A stretch of DNA of 64,000 bases from Microbacterium hydrocarbonoxydans (GCF_023715885.1 NZ_JAMBOY010000004.1:248001-312000); one strand, 5' to 3'; shown: positions 48,178-58,716, counted from the first letter of the stretch. Numbers and translations: made by a program. The notes: a model not told the origin generated them from the letters alone.

Positions 48178-49562
48178 CAGCGCACCCCTTCGATCACCGC
48201 CGCGGGCGGAGTGTGCATCCGTCCGCCCGGCCGCGCGTGCCGCGGCGTCCAGATGCCGACCTCTGCCGGGTCGATCTCACCCACGAGCCGGTTGTGCCAG
48301 TCGATCGCGCTCTGGTCGGTGAGACTCGCGATCTGGTCGACGACGACCCTGGCGCGCTCCGCGTCGTCGGTGGCGGCGAGGAAATCGGCCGAGAACGCCG
48401 GCTCCAGCACGTCGGCGCCGGCCGACCACAGCGCGTCGGTCGACCAGAGGGCGTCTGCGAGGCGCTTCAGCACGCGCCGCTGCTCTTTGTAGACGCCCTT
48501 GCGCGCCTCGATCGTGACGATGGCCTGACCCATGATCCCCTTGAGCACCGCGATCTCGGCCTCGACCACGCGGGGCACGACGACGTGCGCATTGTAGCGC
48601 ACGAGCACGGATCCCGCGTACGCCTCGCGCGTCGCCGACACCGCTGCCCTCGCGAACCGTCCGATGAGGTCGCTGGTGAGGTTCTTGAGCCGTGCGAGGT
48701 CGCGCCGGGAGCGGTCGAAGGACGACAGCCACATCGACTGCGACGAGAGCCGGTAGAGCGCGTCGGCCAGCTCGTCGCGCGTGAAGTCGTAGCCGACCCA
48801 CTGCTGGATGCGATCGATCAGCGCGTCGTGCGCCAGGGGGTCGGAGAGCTGGGCGACGTCGACGTAGCCGTTGACGATCGCGTCTTCGAAGTCGTGCACC
48901 GAGTACCCGATGTCGTCGGACAGGTCCATGATCTCGGCCTCGATGCAGCGCAGTCGGCCCGTGGCACCCTCGCGCATCCAGCGGAACACCGCTTCGTCCT
49001 CGGGGTAGACGCCGAACTTGAGCCGTCCGCCGGGATCCGGCACGGGGCTGTCGACCGTCCACGGGTACTTGCAGGTCGCGTCGAGACTCGCGCGGGTGAG
49101 GTTCAGCCCGACCGAGTGACCCTCGTCGTCGATGACCTTGGCCTCGAGCCGGGTGAGGATGCGCAGCGACTGCGCGTTGCCCTCGAAACCGCCGATCGGC
49201 TCCGCCCACTCGTTGAGCGCGCGTTCGCCGTTGTGCCCGAAGGGTGGGTGACCGAGGTCGTGGCTGAGACAGGCGGTGTCCACGACGTCGGCCGAGACGC
49301 CGAGCGCCGAGGCAAGTTCGCGGCCGACCTGTGCGACCTCAAGCGAGTGGGTGAGTCGGTTGCGGGCGAAGTCCGCGGTGCTGGCCGGACTCAGCACCTG
49401 GGTCTTGGCTGCGAGGCGCCGCAGTGCCGCCGAGTGGAGCACACGGGCGCGGTCGCGCGCGAAATCGTCGCGCTCCGAGCGATGGGTCTCGGCGAAGAAC
49501 CGCTCGGCGTCGCGGGGGTCGTAGCCATCCGCTCGAGCCGACGCCACGACCTCATCCGCCAC
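48177..49562 (-). CDS. dgt: Deoxyguanosinetriphosphate triphosphohydrolase-like protein
   Basis: About 461 residues from GTG 49562 (ATG 49580 is also in frame). HD-domain motifs: RNRLTHSLEVAQVGRELA, SHDLGHPPFGHNGE (HD pair) and SDDIGYSVHDFED. The family splits dNTPs into nucleoside and triphosphate and limits the dNTP pool. Either start overlaps the dus gene. Runs into dnaG. Confidence 0.93.
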   Translation of the reverse strand: MADEVVASARADGYDPRDAERFFAETHRSERDDFARDRARVLHSAALRRLAAKTQVLSPASTADFARNRLTHSLEVAQVGRELASALGVSADVVDTACLSHDLGHPPFGHNGERALNEWAEPIGGFEGNAQSLRILTRLEAKVIDDEGHSVGLNLTRASLDATCKYPWTVDSPVPDPGGRLKFGVYPEDEAVFRWMREGATGRLRCIEAEIMDLSDDIGYSVHDFEDAIVNGYVDVAQLSDPLAHDALIDRIQQWVGYDFTRDELADALYRLSSQSMWLSSFDRSRRDLARLKNLTSDLIGRFARAAVSATREAYAGSVLVRYNAHVVVPRVVEAEIAVLKGIMGQAIVTIEARKGVYKEQRRVLKRLADALWSTDALWSAGADVLEPAFSADFLAATDDAERARVVVDQIASLTDQSAIDWHNRLVGEIDPAEVGIWTPRHARPGGRMHTPPAAVIEGVR

Positions 49563-50706
49563 TGTTCTCGATCTCCGCACCTCGCATCATCTCGGAGGCC
49601 GTCGCCGCGAGCTCGCGCGACTCCAGCCACTTGTCGGGCAGCGCCGGGCGCTTCGGCCGACCGGAACGGCCGCGCTGCCCCTCGGCATCCGCGCCGGGAT
49701 ACGGCGCCGAGTGATCGAGCTGGCCGAGCAGATCGTCGATCTCCTGGAGGCTGGATGCCGTGGCGAGTCCGGTGCGGATGTCGCCGCCGACCGGATAGCC
49801 CTTGAAGTACCAGGCGACGTGCTTGCGGACGTCGCGGCAGCCGCGGTCCTCGTCTTCGAAGAACTCGACGAGCAGCTCCGCGTGGCGCTTGAAGGCGTTC
49901 GCGACGAAGCCGAGGTTCGCGTCGACGGTCTTGCCCTCGCCGCCGAACGCGTTGGCGAGTTCGCCGAACAGCCACGGGCGTCCGAGGCAGCCGCGGCCGA
50001 CGACGACGCCGTCGCAGTCGGTCTGCTCCATCATGCGCACGGCGTCGTCGGCCGACCAGATGTCGCCGTTGCCGAGTACCGGGATGCTCGTGACAGCCTG
50101 CTTCAGCTCGCCGATGGCGTTCCAATCGGCGAAGCCGGAGTAGAACTCGCTCGCCGTGCGCGCGTGCAGCGCGACGGCGGCCGCCCCGGCATCCTCCGCT
50201 GCACGCCCCGCGTCGAGGAACGTGAGGTGGTCGGGGTCGATGCCCTTGCGCATCTTGACTGTGAGCGGGATGTCGCCGGCGGCCTTGACGGCCTGGGTGA
50301 CGATGTCGGCGAAGAGCGACGACTTCCACGGCAGCGCGGCACCGCCGCCCTTGCGGGTGACCTTGGGCACAGGGCAGCCGAAGTTGAGGTCGATGTGGTC
50401 GGCGTGGTCCTCGGCGACGATGATGCGCACGGCATCCGCGATGGTCTTCGGGTCGACGCCGTACAGCTGGATCGAGCGCGGCGTCTCCGACTCGTGATGG
50501 CGGATGAGGCGCATCGTCGTCTCGTTGCGTTCCACGAGGGCGCGGGACGTGATCATCTCGCTGACGTAGAGCCCGGCGCCGTACTCGCGGCACAGCCGAC
50601 GGAAGGCCGTGTTCGTGATCCCCGCCATGGGCGCGAGCACGACGGGCACGTCGAGTGCGATCGGGCCGATGCGGAGGGTGGGAACGGGGGCGGTTGCGAC
50701 AGTCAT
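49552..50706 (-). CDS. dus: tRNA-dihydrouridine synthase
   Basis: 384 residues from ATG 50706, which has GGAGAGG upstream. FMN-binding TIM barrel: LAPMAGITNTAFRRLCREYGA, the catalytic Cys in NFGCPVPKVTRKGGGAAL, VKMRKGI, HARTASEFYSG and GNGDIWSADDA. It belongs to the DusB-like clade. The C-terminal ~60 residues are an extra polar tail. It reduces uridine to dihydrouridine in tRNA D-loops. It overlaps dgt. Confidence 0.95.
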   Translation of the reverse strand: MTVATAPVPTLRIGPIALDVPVVLAPMAGITNTAFRRLCREYGAGLYVSEMITSRALVERNETTMRLIRHHESETPRSIQLYGVDPKTIADAVRIIVAEDHADHIDLNFGCPVPKVTRKGGGAALPWKSSLFADIVTQAVKAAGDIPLTVKMRKGIDPDHLTFLDAGRAAEDAGAAAVALHARTASEFYSGFADWNAIGELKQAVTSIPVLGNGDIWSADDAVRMMEQTDCDGVVVGRGCLGRPWLFGELANAFGGEGKTVDANLGFVANAFKRHAELLVEFFEDEDRGCRDVRKHVAWYFKGYPVGGDIRTGLATASSLQEIDDLLGQLDHSAPYPGADAEGQRGRSGRPKRPALPDKWLESRELAATASEMMRGAEIENSGG

Positions 50707-50753
50707 GACCTCTCCATTCTCCCAGACACGGGGCCGGTCGCGGCGCATCGACC

Positions 50754-50759
50754 TAAGCT
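50754..50759 (+). promoter_or_regulatory. Leaderless -10 box of the glutathione peroxidase gene
   Basis: TAAGCT ends 6 nt before the ATG at 50766, which supports that ATG over the in-frame GTG at 50760. Confidence 0.55.
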
Positions 50760-50765
50760 GTGAAC

Positions 50766-51257
50766 ATGAGCGATCCCGCAGTCCGTTCCATCCCCTTCCG
50801 CGACGCCGACGGCAACGAGAAGACCCTCGACGATCTGGGCGAGGTGGTGCTCGTCGTCAACGTCGCATCGAAGTGCGGACTCACCCCGCAGTACGAGCAG
50901 CTGGAGGAGCTGCAGCGGCTCTACGGCGACCGCGGATTCAGCGTCGTGGGCTTCCCCTGCAACCAGTTCTTCGGCCAGGAACCCGGGTCGATGGAACAGA
51001 TCCTCGACTTCTGCTCGACCACGTACGGGGTCACCTTCCCGATCAACGACAAGGTCAAGGTCAACGGCAAGAACGCCGCCGACCTCTACAAGACGCTGAA
51101 GCAGACCGAGGATGCCGCGGGCAAGGCCGGCCGCGTGGAGTGGAACTTCGAGAAGTTCCTCGTGCTCCCCGACGGCGAGGTCATCCGCTTCCGCCCGAAG
51201 CAGAAGCCGGACGACCCCGCGATCGTCGGTGCGATCGAAGCCGCACTCACTCGCTGA
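50766..51257 (+). CDS. Glutathione peroxidase family thiol peroxidase
   Basis: 163 residues. VNVASKCGLTPQYEQLEEL carries the peroxidatic C37 in place of selenocysteine; VGFPCNQFFGQEPG carries the Gln and the second Cys region, and WNFEKFLV the active-site Trp/Asn. Bacterial proteins of this type usually use thioredoxin, and actinobacteria lack glutathione, so a thioredoxin- or mycothiol-linked role is likelier. Single gene, divergent from dus. Confidence 0.93.
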   Translation: MSDPAVRSIPFRDADGNEKTLDDLGEVVLVVNVASKCGLTPQYEQLEELQRLYGDRGFSVVGFPCNQFFGQEPGSMEQILDFCSTTYGVTFPINDKVKVNGKNAADLYKTLKQTEDAAGKAGRVEWNFEKFLVLPDGEVIRFRPKQKPDDPAIVGAIEAALTR

Positions 51258-51418
51258 TCCTTCCCGCGCGCCCCGCAGAGTTCACCCGCGCGTCACCCGC
51301 GCATCCGCCCTGCGCAGGCCTGTCGGGCGCTCTCCGTTCACCTGCTGGTCGGCTCGCCGCCATCCATCGTCCCTAGTCTCGCCGCGGCGAAGTTCGCTCG
51401 AGACGAAGGAGACCGACC

Positions 51419-52630
51419 ATGCCCGACCACGTGCCGATCAGCCGGCGCACCGTCCTCACCGCGGGGGCGCTCGGCGCGCTCACCAGCGCCCTCCCGCTCG
51501 GTGCCGCCTCGGCGCACGCCTCATCCGCAGAAGCGACGTCGTCATCGCGACCGACGAAACCCGGCAAGATCCCGCGTCTGCAGTTCCGAGCCGACGGCAG
51601 GTTCAAAGTCGTGCAGTTCAACGACACGCAGGACGACGAGCTCACCGACCGCCGGACGGTGGAGTTGATCGAGAAGGTCCTGGATCAGGAGATGCCGGAC
51701 TTCGTGGTCATCAACGGCGACGTCATCACGGGCGGATGCGAGACCCGGCTCGCCGTCAAGCAGGCGATCAACAACGTCGTCTGGCCGATGGAGTCCCGGC
51801 AGATCCCCTGGGCGGTCACGTTCGGCAATCACGACGAGGACTCCCTGCCGCAATCGGGCGTCGACGAAGCGGGAATGTTGGCGATCTACCGCTCGTACGA
51901 CTACAACCTCAACGCCGACAACACCCAGGGCGTGACGGGCACGAGCAACACGATCGCGACGATCGCGTCGTCGCGGAAGAAGAACCGAGAAGCCTTCGCG
52001 CTGTGGCTCATGGACTCCGGTCGCTACGCCCCCGAGGCGCTGAACGGACAGGACTTCGCCGGGTACCCCACGTGGGACTGGGTGCGCATGGACCAGGTCG
52101 CGTGGTACCGCCAGCAGTCGCAGGAGCTCGAGAAGCGCCGAGGCGCGAAAGTGCCCGGCCTCATGTTCCTGCACATCGCCCTGTGGGAGCACCGCTTCAT
52201 GTGGTGGGGCGGCGTGGACACGCGGACGGAGGCCGACGCGGCGCGCGGCCGGGTGCGCCACAACATCGTCGGCGAACGGAACGAGGACGAGTGCCCTGGG
52301 CCCTTCAACTCGGGGATGTTCAACGCGATCCTTGAACGCGGAGACGTCAAGGGCGTCTTCGTCGGACACGACCACATCAACGACTACGTCGGTGACTATT
52401 ACGGCGTGAAACTCGGCTACGCGCCGGGCACCGGCTTCGGCGCCTACGGTCTCGACGGCGCCGACCGCAACCGCATGCGCGGTGGCCGTGTGTTCGAACT
52501 CACCGAAACGGGCGAGGAGGTGTCGATCGCGACGCGCGTCGTCTACGCCCGCGATCTCGGCATCGACCTCACCGCGAACGACCAGCCGATGGAACCACTC
52601 GCTCTGGCGCCGGCGCAGCAGCGCCTCTGA
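51419..52630 (+). CDS. Tat-exported metallophosphoesterase
   Basis: 403 residues. A twin-arginine signal ISRRTVLTAGALGALTSALPLGAASA at the N-terminus is followed by a calcineurin-like domain: FNDTQDDE (motif I with D-T-Q where D-x-H is usual), INGDVITGG, FGNHDED, FLHIALWEH and GVFVGHDHINDY. GGAGAC precedes the ATG. It resembles the Dcr2-type phosphatases. It is exported folded and probably acts on a phospho-ester outside the membrane; the substrate is unknown. Followed by a bidirectional terminator. Confidence 0.9.
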   Translation: MPDHVPISRRTVLTAGALGALTSALPLGAASAHASSAEATSSSRPTKPGKIPRLQFRADGRFKVVQFNDTQDDELTDRRTVELIEKVLDQEMPDFVVINGDVITGGCETRLAVKQAINNVVWPMESRQIPWAVTFGNHDEDSLPQSGVDEAGMLAIYRSYDYNLNADNTQGVTGTSNTIATIASSRKKNREAFALWLMDSGRYAPEALNGQDFAGYPTWDWVRMDQVAWYRQQSQELEKRRGAKVPGLMFLHIALWEHRFMWWGGVDTRTEADAARGRVRHNIVGERNEDECPGPFNSGMFNAILERGDVKGVFVGHDHINDYVGDYYGVKLGYAPGTGFGAYGLDGADRNRMRGGRVFELTETGEEVSIATRVVYARDLGIDLTANDQPMEPLALAPAQQRL

Positions 52631-52644
52631 CGCTCGTGAAAGGT

Positions 52645-52679
52645 TCGAGGGGTCAGGAGCTGAGCTTCCGACCCCTCGA
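52645..52679. terminator. Bidirectional terminator, phosphoesterase / FrnE-like gene
   Basis: TCGAGGGGTC (52645-52654) pairs with GACCCCTCGA (52670-52679); the 15-nt loop can pair further (GGAGC/GCTTCC). It lies between convergent genes. Confidence 0.75.
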
Positions 52680-52698
52680 CGACCGAAGGCTGCGCGCC

Positions 52699-53391
52699 TC
52701 AGGCCTGGACGGCCGCCGTCTCTTCCTCGGCCTCGCCGCGCTTGGCCCAGAGGTCGCGCAGCACGTTCTCGAAGGCGGCGGGCGGCTGGGCGCCGCTGAT
52801 GCCGTACTGGCCGTCGATCACGAAGAACGGGACGCCCTGGATGCCGTAGGCCTGGGCCTGAGCCTGGTCCTGACGCACGTCCTGCAGGTGGCGGGAGCTC
52901 TCCAGCGCCTCGCGCGCCTGGTCAGCGTCGAGGCCGACCTCGACCGCGAGCTCGACGAGGTCGTCGATACGGCCGACGTGCTTGCCCTCGGTGAAGTACG
53001 CGGACATGAGCCGCTCCTCCATCTCGTGCTGCAGGTCGTTCGCCTTCGCGAAGTGGAGCAGCTCGTGGGCCTTGACGGTGTTGGTGTGCTGCAGCAGGTC
53101 GAAGCGGTACTGCAGACCTGCGTTCTCCGCGACACCGGTGACGTGCGAGAGCATCTGCTCGACCTGCTCCCGAGGCATGCCCTTGTGTCCGGAGAGGAAG
53201 TCGATTTCATCGCCGTCGAAGTCGACGGGGGTGTCGGGCGAGAGCTCGAACGAGTGGAACGTGATGTTCACCTGCGGGGCGTCGTCGTCGCCCGCCGTGG
53301 CCTCGAGTCCCTTCTCGAGATTGCGCTTGCCGATGTAGCACCACGGGCACGCGATGTCGGACCAGATGTCGATCGAGATGGGTTCAGTCAC
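52699..53391 (-). CDS. DsbA-family oxidoreductase, FrnE-like
   Basis: About 230 residues from GTG 53391 (ATG 53409 is in frame). Thioredoxin fold with active site DIACPWCYIGK, a helical insert (~65-165) and GVPFFVIDGQYGISGAQP with the cis-Pro. No signal peptide, so it acts in the cytoplasm. FrnE-like proteins are thiol isomerases or dithiol-exchange enzymes linked to oxidative stress or polyketide synthesis. Single gene. Confidence 0.9.
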   Translation of the reverse strand: MTEPISIDIWSDIACPWCYIGKRNLEKGLEATAGDDDAPQVNITFHSFELSPDTPVDFDGDEIDFLSGHKGMPREQVEQMLSHVTGVAENAGLQYRFDLLQHTNTVKAHELLHFAKANDLQHEMEERLMSAYFTEGKHVGRIDDLVELAVEVGLDADQAREALESSRHLQDVRQDQAQAQAYGIQGVPFFVIDGQYGISGAQPPAAFENVLRDLWAKRGEAEEETAAVQA

Positions 53392-53446
53392 ACTCCCATC
53401 CAACCGCATCCTCCGCGGCGCTATTCCGTTCCATGCCGCAGCACTT

Positions 53447-53478
53447 CGGTTCCTGAGCGAGCGGAGCGAGACGAAGGA
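53447..53478. repeat. Left arm of a 32-bp inverted repeat
   Basis: CGGTTCCTGAGCGAGCGGAG continues with CGAGACGAAGGA. It pairs with 53861-53892 with a single mismatch. The two arms enclose the broken GIY-YIG gene. Confidence 0.85.
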
Positions 53479-53493
53479 CGCGTCTGTGCGTCT

Positions 53494-53528
53494 GAGGGGG
53501 TTCGAGCTGGCCCTGTGGAGAACCCCTC
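53494..53528. terminator. Weak hairpin beside the GIY-YIG remnant
   Basis: GAGGGGGTTC (53494-53503) pairs with GAACCCCTC (53520-53528) with one bulged base and a 16-nt loop. It may be a terminator or part of the repeat unit. Confidence 0.35.
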
Positions 53529-53558
53529 TGATGAGTCGGTCGTTGCTACGGTCGCGTC

Positions 53559-53858
53559 ATGGCGTTCGTCTATATATATCCTTCGGTGCCGCGACGGGAG
53601 CTTCTACACAGGGAGCACTGTCGATCTGGAACTGCGTCTCGCCCAACACCAGTTCGGTGAGGGCGGGGATTACACGCGGAGGCGGCGACCGCTGCAACTC
53701 GTGTGGAGTAGCGAGTTCTCCCGGGTGGACGAGGCCTTCGAATGGGAGCGACGTATTCACGGATGGTCCGAGCGAAGAAGCTGCTCTTGATCGAGGGGCG
53801 ATACGACGAGCTGCCCGGGTGGAGCAAGCGGCACAAGGAGCGACGAGACGGAGGCTGA
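53559..53858 (+). pseudogene. GIY-YIG nuclease, frameshifted twice
   Basis: A single-domain GIY-YIG endonuclease of about 95 residues, broken twice. ATG GCG TTC GTC TAT starts MAFVY; the frame is then lost in a TATATATA run (53571-53578). The main frame reads ILRCRDGSFYTGSTVDLELR, with GIY-YIG motif parts, and later YTRRRRPLQLVW and FEWERRIHGWS. A second shift (one base short) follows at about 53770; the third frame ends AKKLLLIEGRYDELPGW to the TGA at 53856-53858. Such small nucleases are frequent in Microbacterium-type genomes. The intact form could only arise by repair or slippage. Confidence 0.8.
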
Positions 53859-53860
53859 CA

Positions 53861-53892
53861 TCCTTCGTCTCGCTGCGCTCGCTCAGGAACCG
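53861..53892. repeat. Right arm of a 32-bp inverted repeat
   Basis: Reverse complement of 53447-53478 with one G/C mismatch (31 of 32 identical). It begins 2 bases after the GIY-YIG stop codon. Confidence 0.85.
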
Positions 53893-53919
53893 CGAGGCAC
53901 GACGGCTCTCGCCGGTCGG

Positions 53920-53925
53920 TAGGAT
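53920..53925 (+). promoter_or_regulatory. Leaderless -10 box of the P-loop kinase-like gene
   Basis: TAGGAT ends 6 nt before the ATG at 53932. Confidence 0.55.
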
Positions 53926-53931
53926 TCTCGG

Positions 53932-54543
53932 ATGCTCTCCGCCGACGATCCGCTCCCCCGGCCGCCGCGCCGCGTGCTGGTCGCCGGCGTCACCGGATCG
54001 GGGAAGACGACCCTCTCCCGTCGCATCGCGTCGCTCTGGAACCTCCGCCACACCGAGATCGACGGCCTGTTCCACGGCGCGAACTGGACGCCGCGGCCGA
54101 GCTTCCTCGACGACGTCCGCGCCTTCGCGTCCGAGGAGCTCTGGGTCACCGAATGGCAGTACACGAGCAAGGGCACGGATGCGATCCTCGCGCCGCGCGC
54201 CGACCTCGTAATCTGGCTGGACTATCCGTTCCGCGTCGTTCGAGCGCGACTGCTGCGACGCACAGTGAGTCGCAGCATCCTCCGGACGAAGATGTGGAAC
54301 GGCAACGTCGAGAACCCGATCTGGCGCATGTTCAGCGGCGACCCGGAGGAGAACATCATCGCCTGGCAGACGAAGACGCTGCACAAGTGGGCCGAGCGGA
54401 TGCCGGAGGCCGAGGACGAGTTCCCTCACCTGACCATCGTGCGCCTGCGCCATCCCCGCGAGACAGAGCGGTGGATGCGGGCTCAGGCAGGAGCATCCGG
54501 CGTGTCGACGGCCCCGCCGAAGCGTCGGTCGCGCGACAGGTAG
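53932..54543 (+). CDS. P-loop NTPase, adenylate-kinase-like (FlaR/topology modulation type)
   Basis: 203 residues. Walker [12 protein letters not shown] (~18-28), the [17 protein letters not shown] segment and [19 protein letters not shown] (Walker B/LID) match small kinase-like NTPases once called topology modulation proteins. The true substrate is unknown. The last ~20 residues overlap the convergent uppS gene by 61 bp, so the C-terminal tail may be of little importance. Confidence 0.82.
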   Translation: MLSADDPLPRPPRRVLVAGVTGSGKTTLSRRIASLWNLRHTEIDGLFHGANWTPRPSFLDDVRAFASEELWVTEWQYTSKGTDAILAPRADLVIWLDYPFRVVRARLLRRTVSRSILRTKMWNGNVENPIWRMFSGDPEENIIAWQTKTLHKWAERMPEAEDEFPHLTIVRLRHPRETERWMRAQAGASGVSTAPPKRRSRDR

Positions 54544-55286
54544 ATGCCGATCGCGCGCCACAGCTCCTCGCGGGAGAAGTCCGGCCAGAGCGTGTCGAGG
54601 AACACCATCTCGGCGTAGGCAGACTCCCACAGGAGGAAGTTCGAGGTGCGCTGCTCGCCCGAACTGCGCAGGAACAGATCGACGTCGGGCATGTCCGGCA
54701 CATACAGGTGCCGACGGATCATCTTCTCGCTGATCGCGTTCGGCTTGATCCGACCGGCGGCGACGTCGGCGGCGATCGACCGCATGGCGTCGACGAGCTC
54801 CACGCGTCCGCCGTAGTTCACGCACATCGTGAGCGTCAGCCCCGTGTTCGCCTTCGTGAGCTCCTCCGCGCGCTGCAGCTCCGTGATGACGCTGCCCCAC
54901 AGGCGCGGCTTGCGTCCGGCCCAGCGGATGCGCACGTTCCACTCGTTGAGCTGGTCGCGCCGGCGATGCAGCACGTCGCGGTTGTACCCCATGAGGAAGC
55001 GCACCTCCTCGGGCGAGCGCGCCCAGTTCTCGGTCGAGAAGGCGTACACCGACAGGTGCTTCACCCCCGCCTGGATGGCGCCGGCGACCACGTCGAGCAG
55101 CACCTCCTCGCCCGCCTTGTGGCCCTCGATGCGGTTGAGGCCCCGGCGGTTCGCCCAGCGGCCGTTGCCGTCCATGACGATCGCGACGTGCTCCGGCACC
55201 GCGGGGAACTGCGGCGGGTAGAGCCCCGTCCAATCGAGCGGACGGTAGGCCACGGCATCCTTGTGCGTGTAGGGCTTGGGACTCAC
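54483..55286 (-). CDS. uppS: Isoprenyl diphosphate synthase (undecaprenyl/decaprenyl type)
   Basis: 267 residues from GTG 55286, overlapping recO by 4 nt. cis-Prenyltransferase motifs: [49 protein letters not shown] and [27 protein letters not shown]. It makes the lipid carrier for cell-wall precursors. uppS-recO-era proximity is common in actinobacteria. Confidence 0.96.
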   Translation of the reverse strand: MSPKPYTHKDAVAYRPLDWTGLYPPQFPAVPEHVAIVMDGNGRWANRRGLNRIEGHKAGEEVLLDVVAGAIQAGVKHLSVYAFSTENWARSPEEVRFLMGYNRDVLHRRRDQLNEWNVRIRWAGRKPRLWGSVITELQRAEELTKANTGLTLTMCVNYGGRVELVDAMRSIAADVAAGRIKPNAISEKMIRRHLYVPDMPDVDLFLRSSGEQRTSNFLLWESAYAEMVFLDTLWPDFSREELWRAIGIYLSRDRRFGGAVDTPDAPA

Positions 55287-56026
55287 CGTGCTCCTTCTCG
55301 GGAATCGTCGGTCACGTGGGCGAGCGAGCGGATGCCGCGCTCGAGATGCCACTGGGCGTAGGCGGCGATGAGCCCGGAGGCGGCCGACGTCTCCTGCCCG
55401 GATGCCGCGTCGATGACGTCCCACTCCCCCGCCATGAGCGACCGGAGCAGACTCAGTGTGCTCTCGGCGACGCGCGGGCTCCCGGCGGGCGCATCGTTGC
55501 GGCACACCACTCCGCCGAGCTGAGCCACGAACGTCGTGTGCGGACCGGGCATGCCGCAGCGGGCGCAGTCGGTGAGCGACGGGGCCCACCCCGACAGCGC
55601 CATGACGCGCAGCAGATACGAGTCGAGGATGCTGCGGGGCGAGTGCTCTCCGCGCGAGAGGGCCCGCAGCCCTCCGACGAGCAGCAGATACTGCTCGGGG
55701 GTCGCCTCGGACTCGCTCAGGCGATCGGCGGTCTCGACCATGGCGTTCGCCGAGGTGAACCGGTCATAGTGCGCGGCGATGTCGGCACCGTAGGAGCCGA
55801 GCGACTCGGCCTGCTGCACGATGTCGAGCGAGCGGCCTTCATACAGCTGCACGTCGGCGACCATGAACGGCTCCAAGCGGGAGCCGAACTTCGACGACGT
55901 CCGCCGCACACCCTTCGCGACGGCGCGCACCTTGCCGTGGCGGCGCGACAGCATGGTGACGATGCGGTCCGCCTCACCCAGCTTGTGGGTGCGCAGGATC
56001 ACTGCTTCGTCTCGGTACGTGGGCAC
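55283..56026 (-). CDS. recO: DNA repair protein RecO
   Basis: 247 residues from GTG 56026 ([22 protein letters not shown]). N-terminal OB fold with [25 protein letters not shown] and the C-terminal zinc-like CxxC of [10 protein letters not shown]; the second Cys pair is reduced to a single Cys (VVCRNDAP). It helps load RecA in the RecFOR pathway. A leaderless -10 supports the GTG. Confidence 0.94.
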   Translation of the reverse strand: MPTYRDEAVILRTHKLGEADRIVTMLSRRHGKVRAVAKGVRRTSSKFGSRLEPFMVADVQLYEGRSLDIVQQAESLGSYGADIAAHYDRFTSANAMVETADRLSESEATPEQYLLLVGGLRALSRGEHSPRSILDSYLLRVMALSGWAPSLTDCARCGMPGPHTTFVAQLGGVVCRNDAPAGSPRVAESTLSLLRSLMAGEWDVIDAASGQETSAASGLIAAYAQWHLERGIRSLAHVTDDSREGAR

Positions 56027-56032
56027 CCCTCG

Positions 56033-56038
56033 ATTATC
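56033..56038 (-). promoter_or_regulatory. Leaderless -10 box of recO
   Basis: On the minus strand GATAAT, close to consensus TATAAT, ends 6 nt before the GTG at 56026. Confidence 0.55.
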
Positions 56039-56048
56039 CTCCGTGCGC

Positions 56049-56054
56049 GACAAT
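56049..56054 (+). promoter_or_regulatory. Leaderless -10 box of the TRIC channel gene
   Basis: GACAAT ends 6 nt before the GTG at 56061. It lies only 10 bp from the recO box and faces away from it. Confidence 0.4.
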
Positions 56055-56060
56055 GGACGG

Positions 56061-56753
56061 GTGACCGAACCGCTCTTCATCATTCCGTTCTGGGCGGATC
56101 TGCTCGGCGTCGGGCTCGGCGGGGTGCAGGGAGCGCTCTTCGCTTCCGGCTTCCAGGGTCAGCGACGGCTCGACTGGCTCGGGGTCGCGATCATCGGCAT
56201 CATGATCGGCATGGGCGGCGGTCTCATCCGAGACATCCTGCTGGGACAGACCCCCGCGACACTGCAGAACCAGTGGTATCTCGTCACGGCGACGGGTGCC
56301 GCGCTCTTCGGGATGCTGCTCGCCGGTCTCTTCACGCGCCTCAACAAGGTCATCGTCGGCCTGGATGCCGTCGTGATCGGGATGTTCGGAGCGTTCGGCA
56401 CGAGCAAGGCCCTCGCCCTCGGCATCCCCGAGGTGCCCGCCGTGTTCATCGGCGTGTGCGCCGCCGTCGGCGGCAGCGTGCTGCGCGACATGCTCATGGG
56501 TCTGCCGACCGCGATCATGCACGTCGGCTCGCTCTACGCGGTCGCGGCGGGCGGAGGCTCGGCGTTCATCGTGCTCGCCCACGCCCTCGGGATGTCGATC
56601 CCGCTCGCCGCCGTGATCGGGATCGCCGTCACGGCGGTGATCCGGGTGCTGGCGGTGAGCTTCGACGTGTCTCTCCCCGAGCAGCGCCGTCTCTACCGCC
56701 GCAAGGTCGCAGCCGAGACGGGCGTCATCCCGATCGTCAGGTCCGGCGACTGA
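56061..56753 (+). CDS. TRIC-family cation channel (UPF0126)
   Basis: 230 residues with about 7 hydrophobic segments in two repeats. [19 protein letters not shown] and [19 protein letters not shown] are the paired G-G-x-x-R-D-x-L motifs of the UPF0126/trimeric intracellular cation family. Bacterial members act as cation channels. GTG start. Convergent with leuA. Confidence 0.92.
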   Translation: MTEPLFIIPFWADLLGVGLGGVQGALFASGFQGQRRLDWLGVAIIGIMIGMGGGLIRDILLGQTPATLQNQWYLVTATGAALFGMLLAGLFTRLNKVIVGLDAVVIGMFGAFGTSKALALGIPEVPAVFIGVCAAVGGSVLRDMLMGLPTAIMHVGSLYAVAAGGGSAFIVLAHALGMSIPLAAVIGIAVTAVIRVLAVSFDVSLPEQRRLYRRKVAAETGVIPIVRSGD

Positions 56754-56765
56754 TCCCCGGCTCCT

Positions 56766-56822
56766 TCGGTTGGCACCCGCTGCGGGTGTTCCTCGCGGAT
56801 TCCGACAGCAGGTGCCAACCGA
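56766..56822. terminator. Bidirectional terminator, TRIC gene / leuA
   Basis: TCGGTTGGCACC (56766-56777) pairs with GGTGCCAACCGA (56811-56822). The 33-nt loop starts with its own hairpin CCCGCTGCGGG, so the element looks like a compound palindrome as well as a terminator. Confidence 0.65.
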
Positions 56823-56830
56823 GGGACGCG

Positions 56831-58603
<1,773 letters not shown>

Positions 58604-58631
58604 TCAGGATTGTGTTCGGGCCAACACGAGC

Positions 58632-58673
58632 GCCGCGACGAGGAAGGCCCTAGCTCTCAGGACTCGTCGCGGC
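58632..58673 (-). promoter_or_regulatory. leuA attenuator hairpin
   Basis: GCCGCGACGAG (58632-58642) pairs perfectly with CTCGTCGCGGC (58663-58673), 11 bp, GC-rich. The upstream arm overlaps codons 10-14 of the leader peptide, so a ribosome stalled at the Leu codons would change its folding. Confidence 0.7.
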
Positions 58674-58704
58674 AGCTAAGAAGAAGCAGACCGCCGAAAG
58701 GCAT
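58657..58704 (-). CDS. leuL: leuA leader peptide
   Basis: A 15-residue peptide MPFGGLLLLSCRDES with four consecutive Leu codons (CTG CTT CTT CTT) at 6-9. CTT is rare in this GC-rich genome. It ends inside the attenuator hairpin, 71 nt before the leuA ATG. The -10 TAGCAT lies 6 nt before the ATG, so its mRNA should be leaderless. It is too short for standard gene calling. Confidence 0.85.
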   Translation of the reverse strand: MPFGGLLLLSCRDES

Positions 58705-58710
58705 GCGGCC

Positions 58711-58716
58711 ATGCTA
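58711..58716 (-). promoter_or_regulatory. Leaderless -10 box of the leuL-leuA transcript
   Basis: On the minus strand TAGCAT ends 6 nt before the leader peptide ATG at 58704. Confidence 0.6.

Noticed and set aside
45451..48492. Open frame of 1013 codons on the plus strand
   Set aside because: It runs antisense through the ABC ATPase and dnaG and only reflects the codon bias of those genes.
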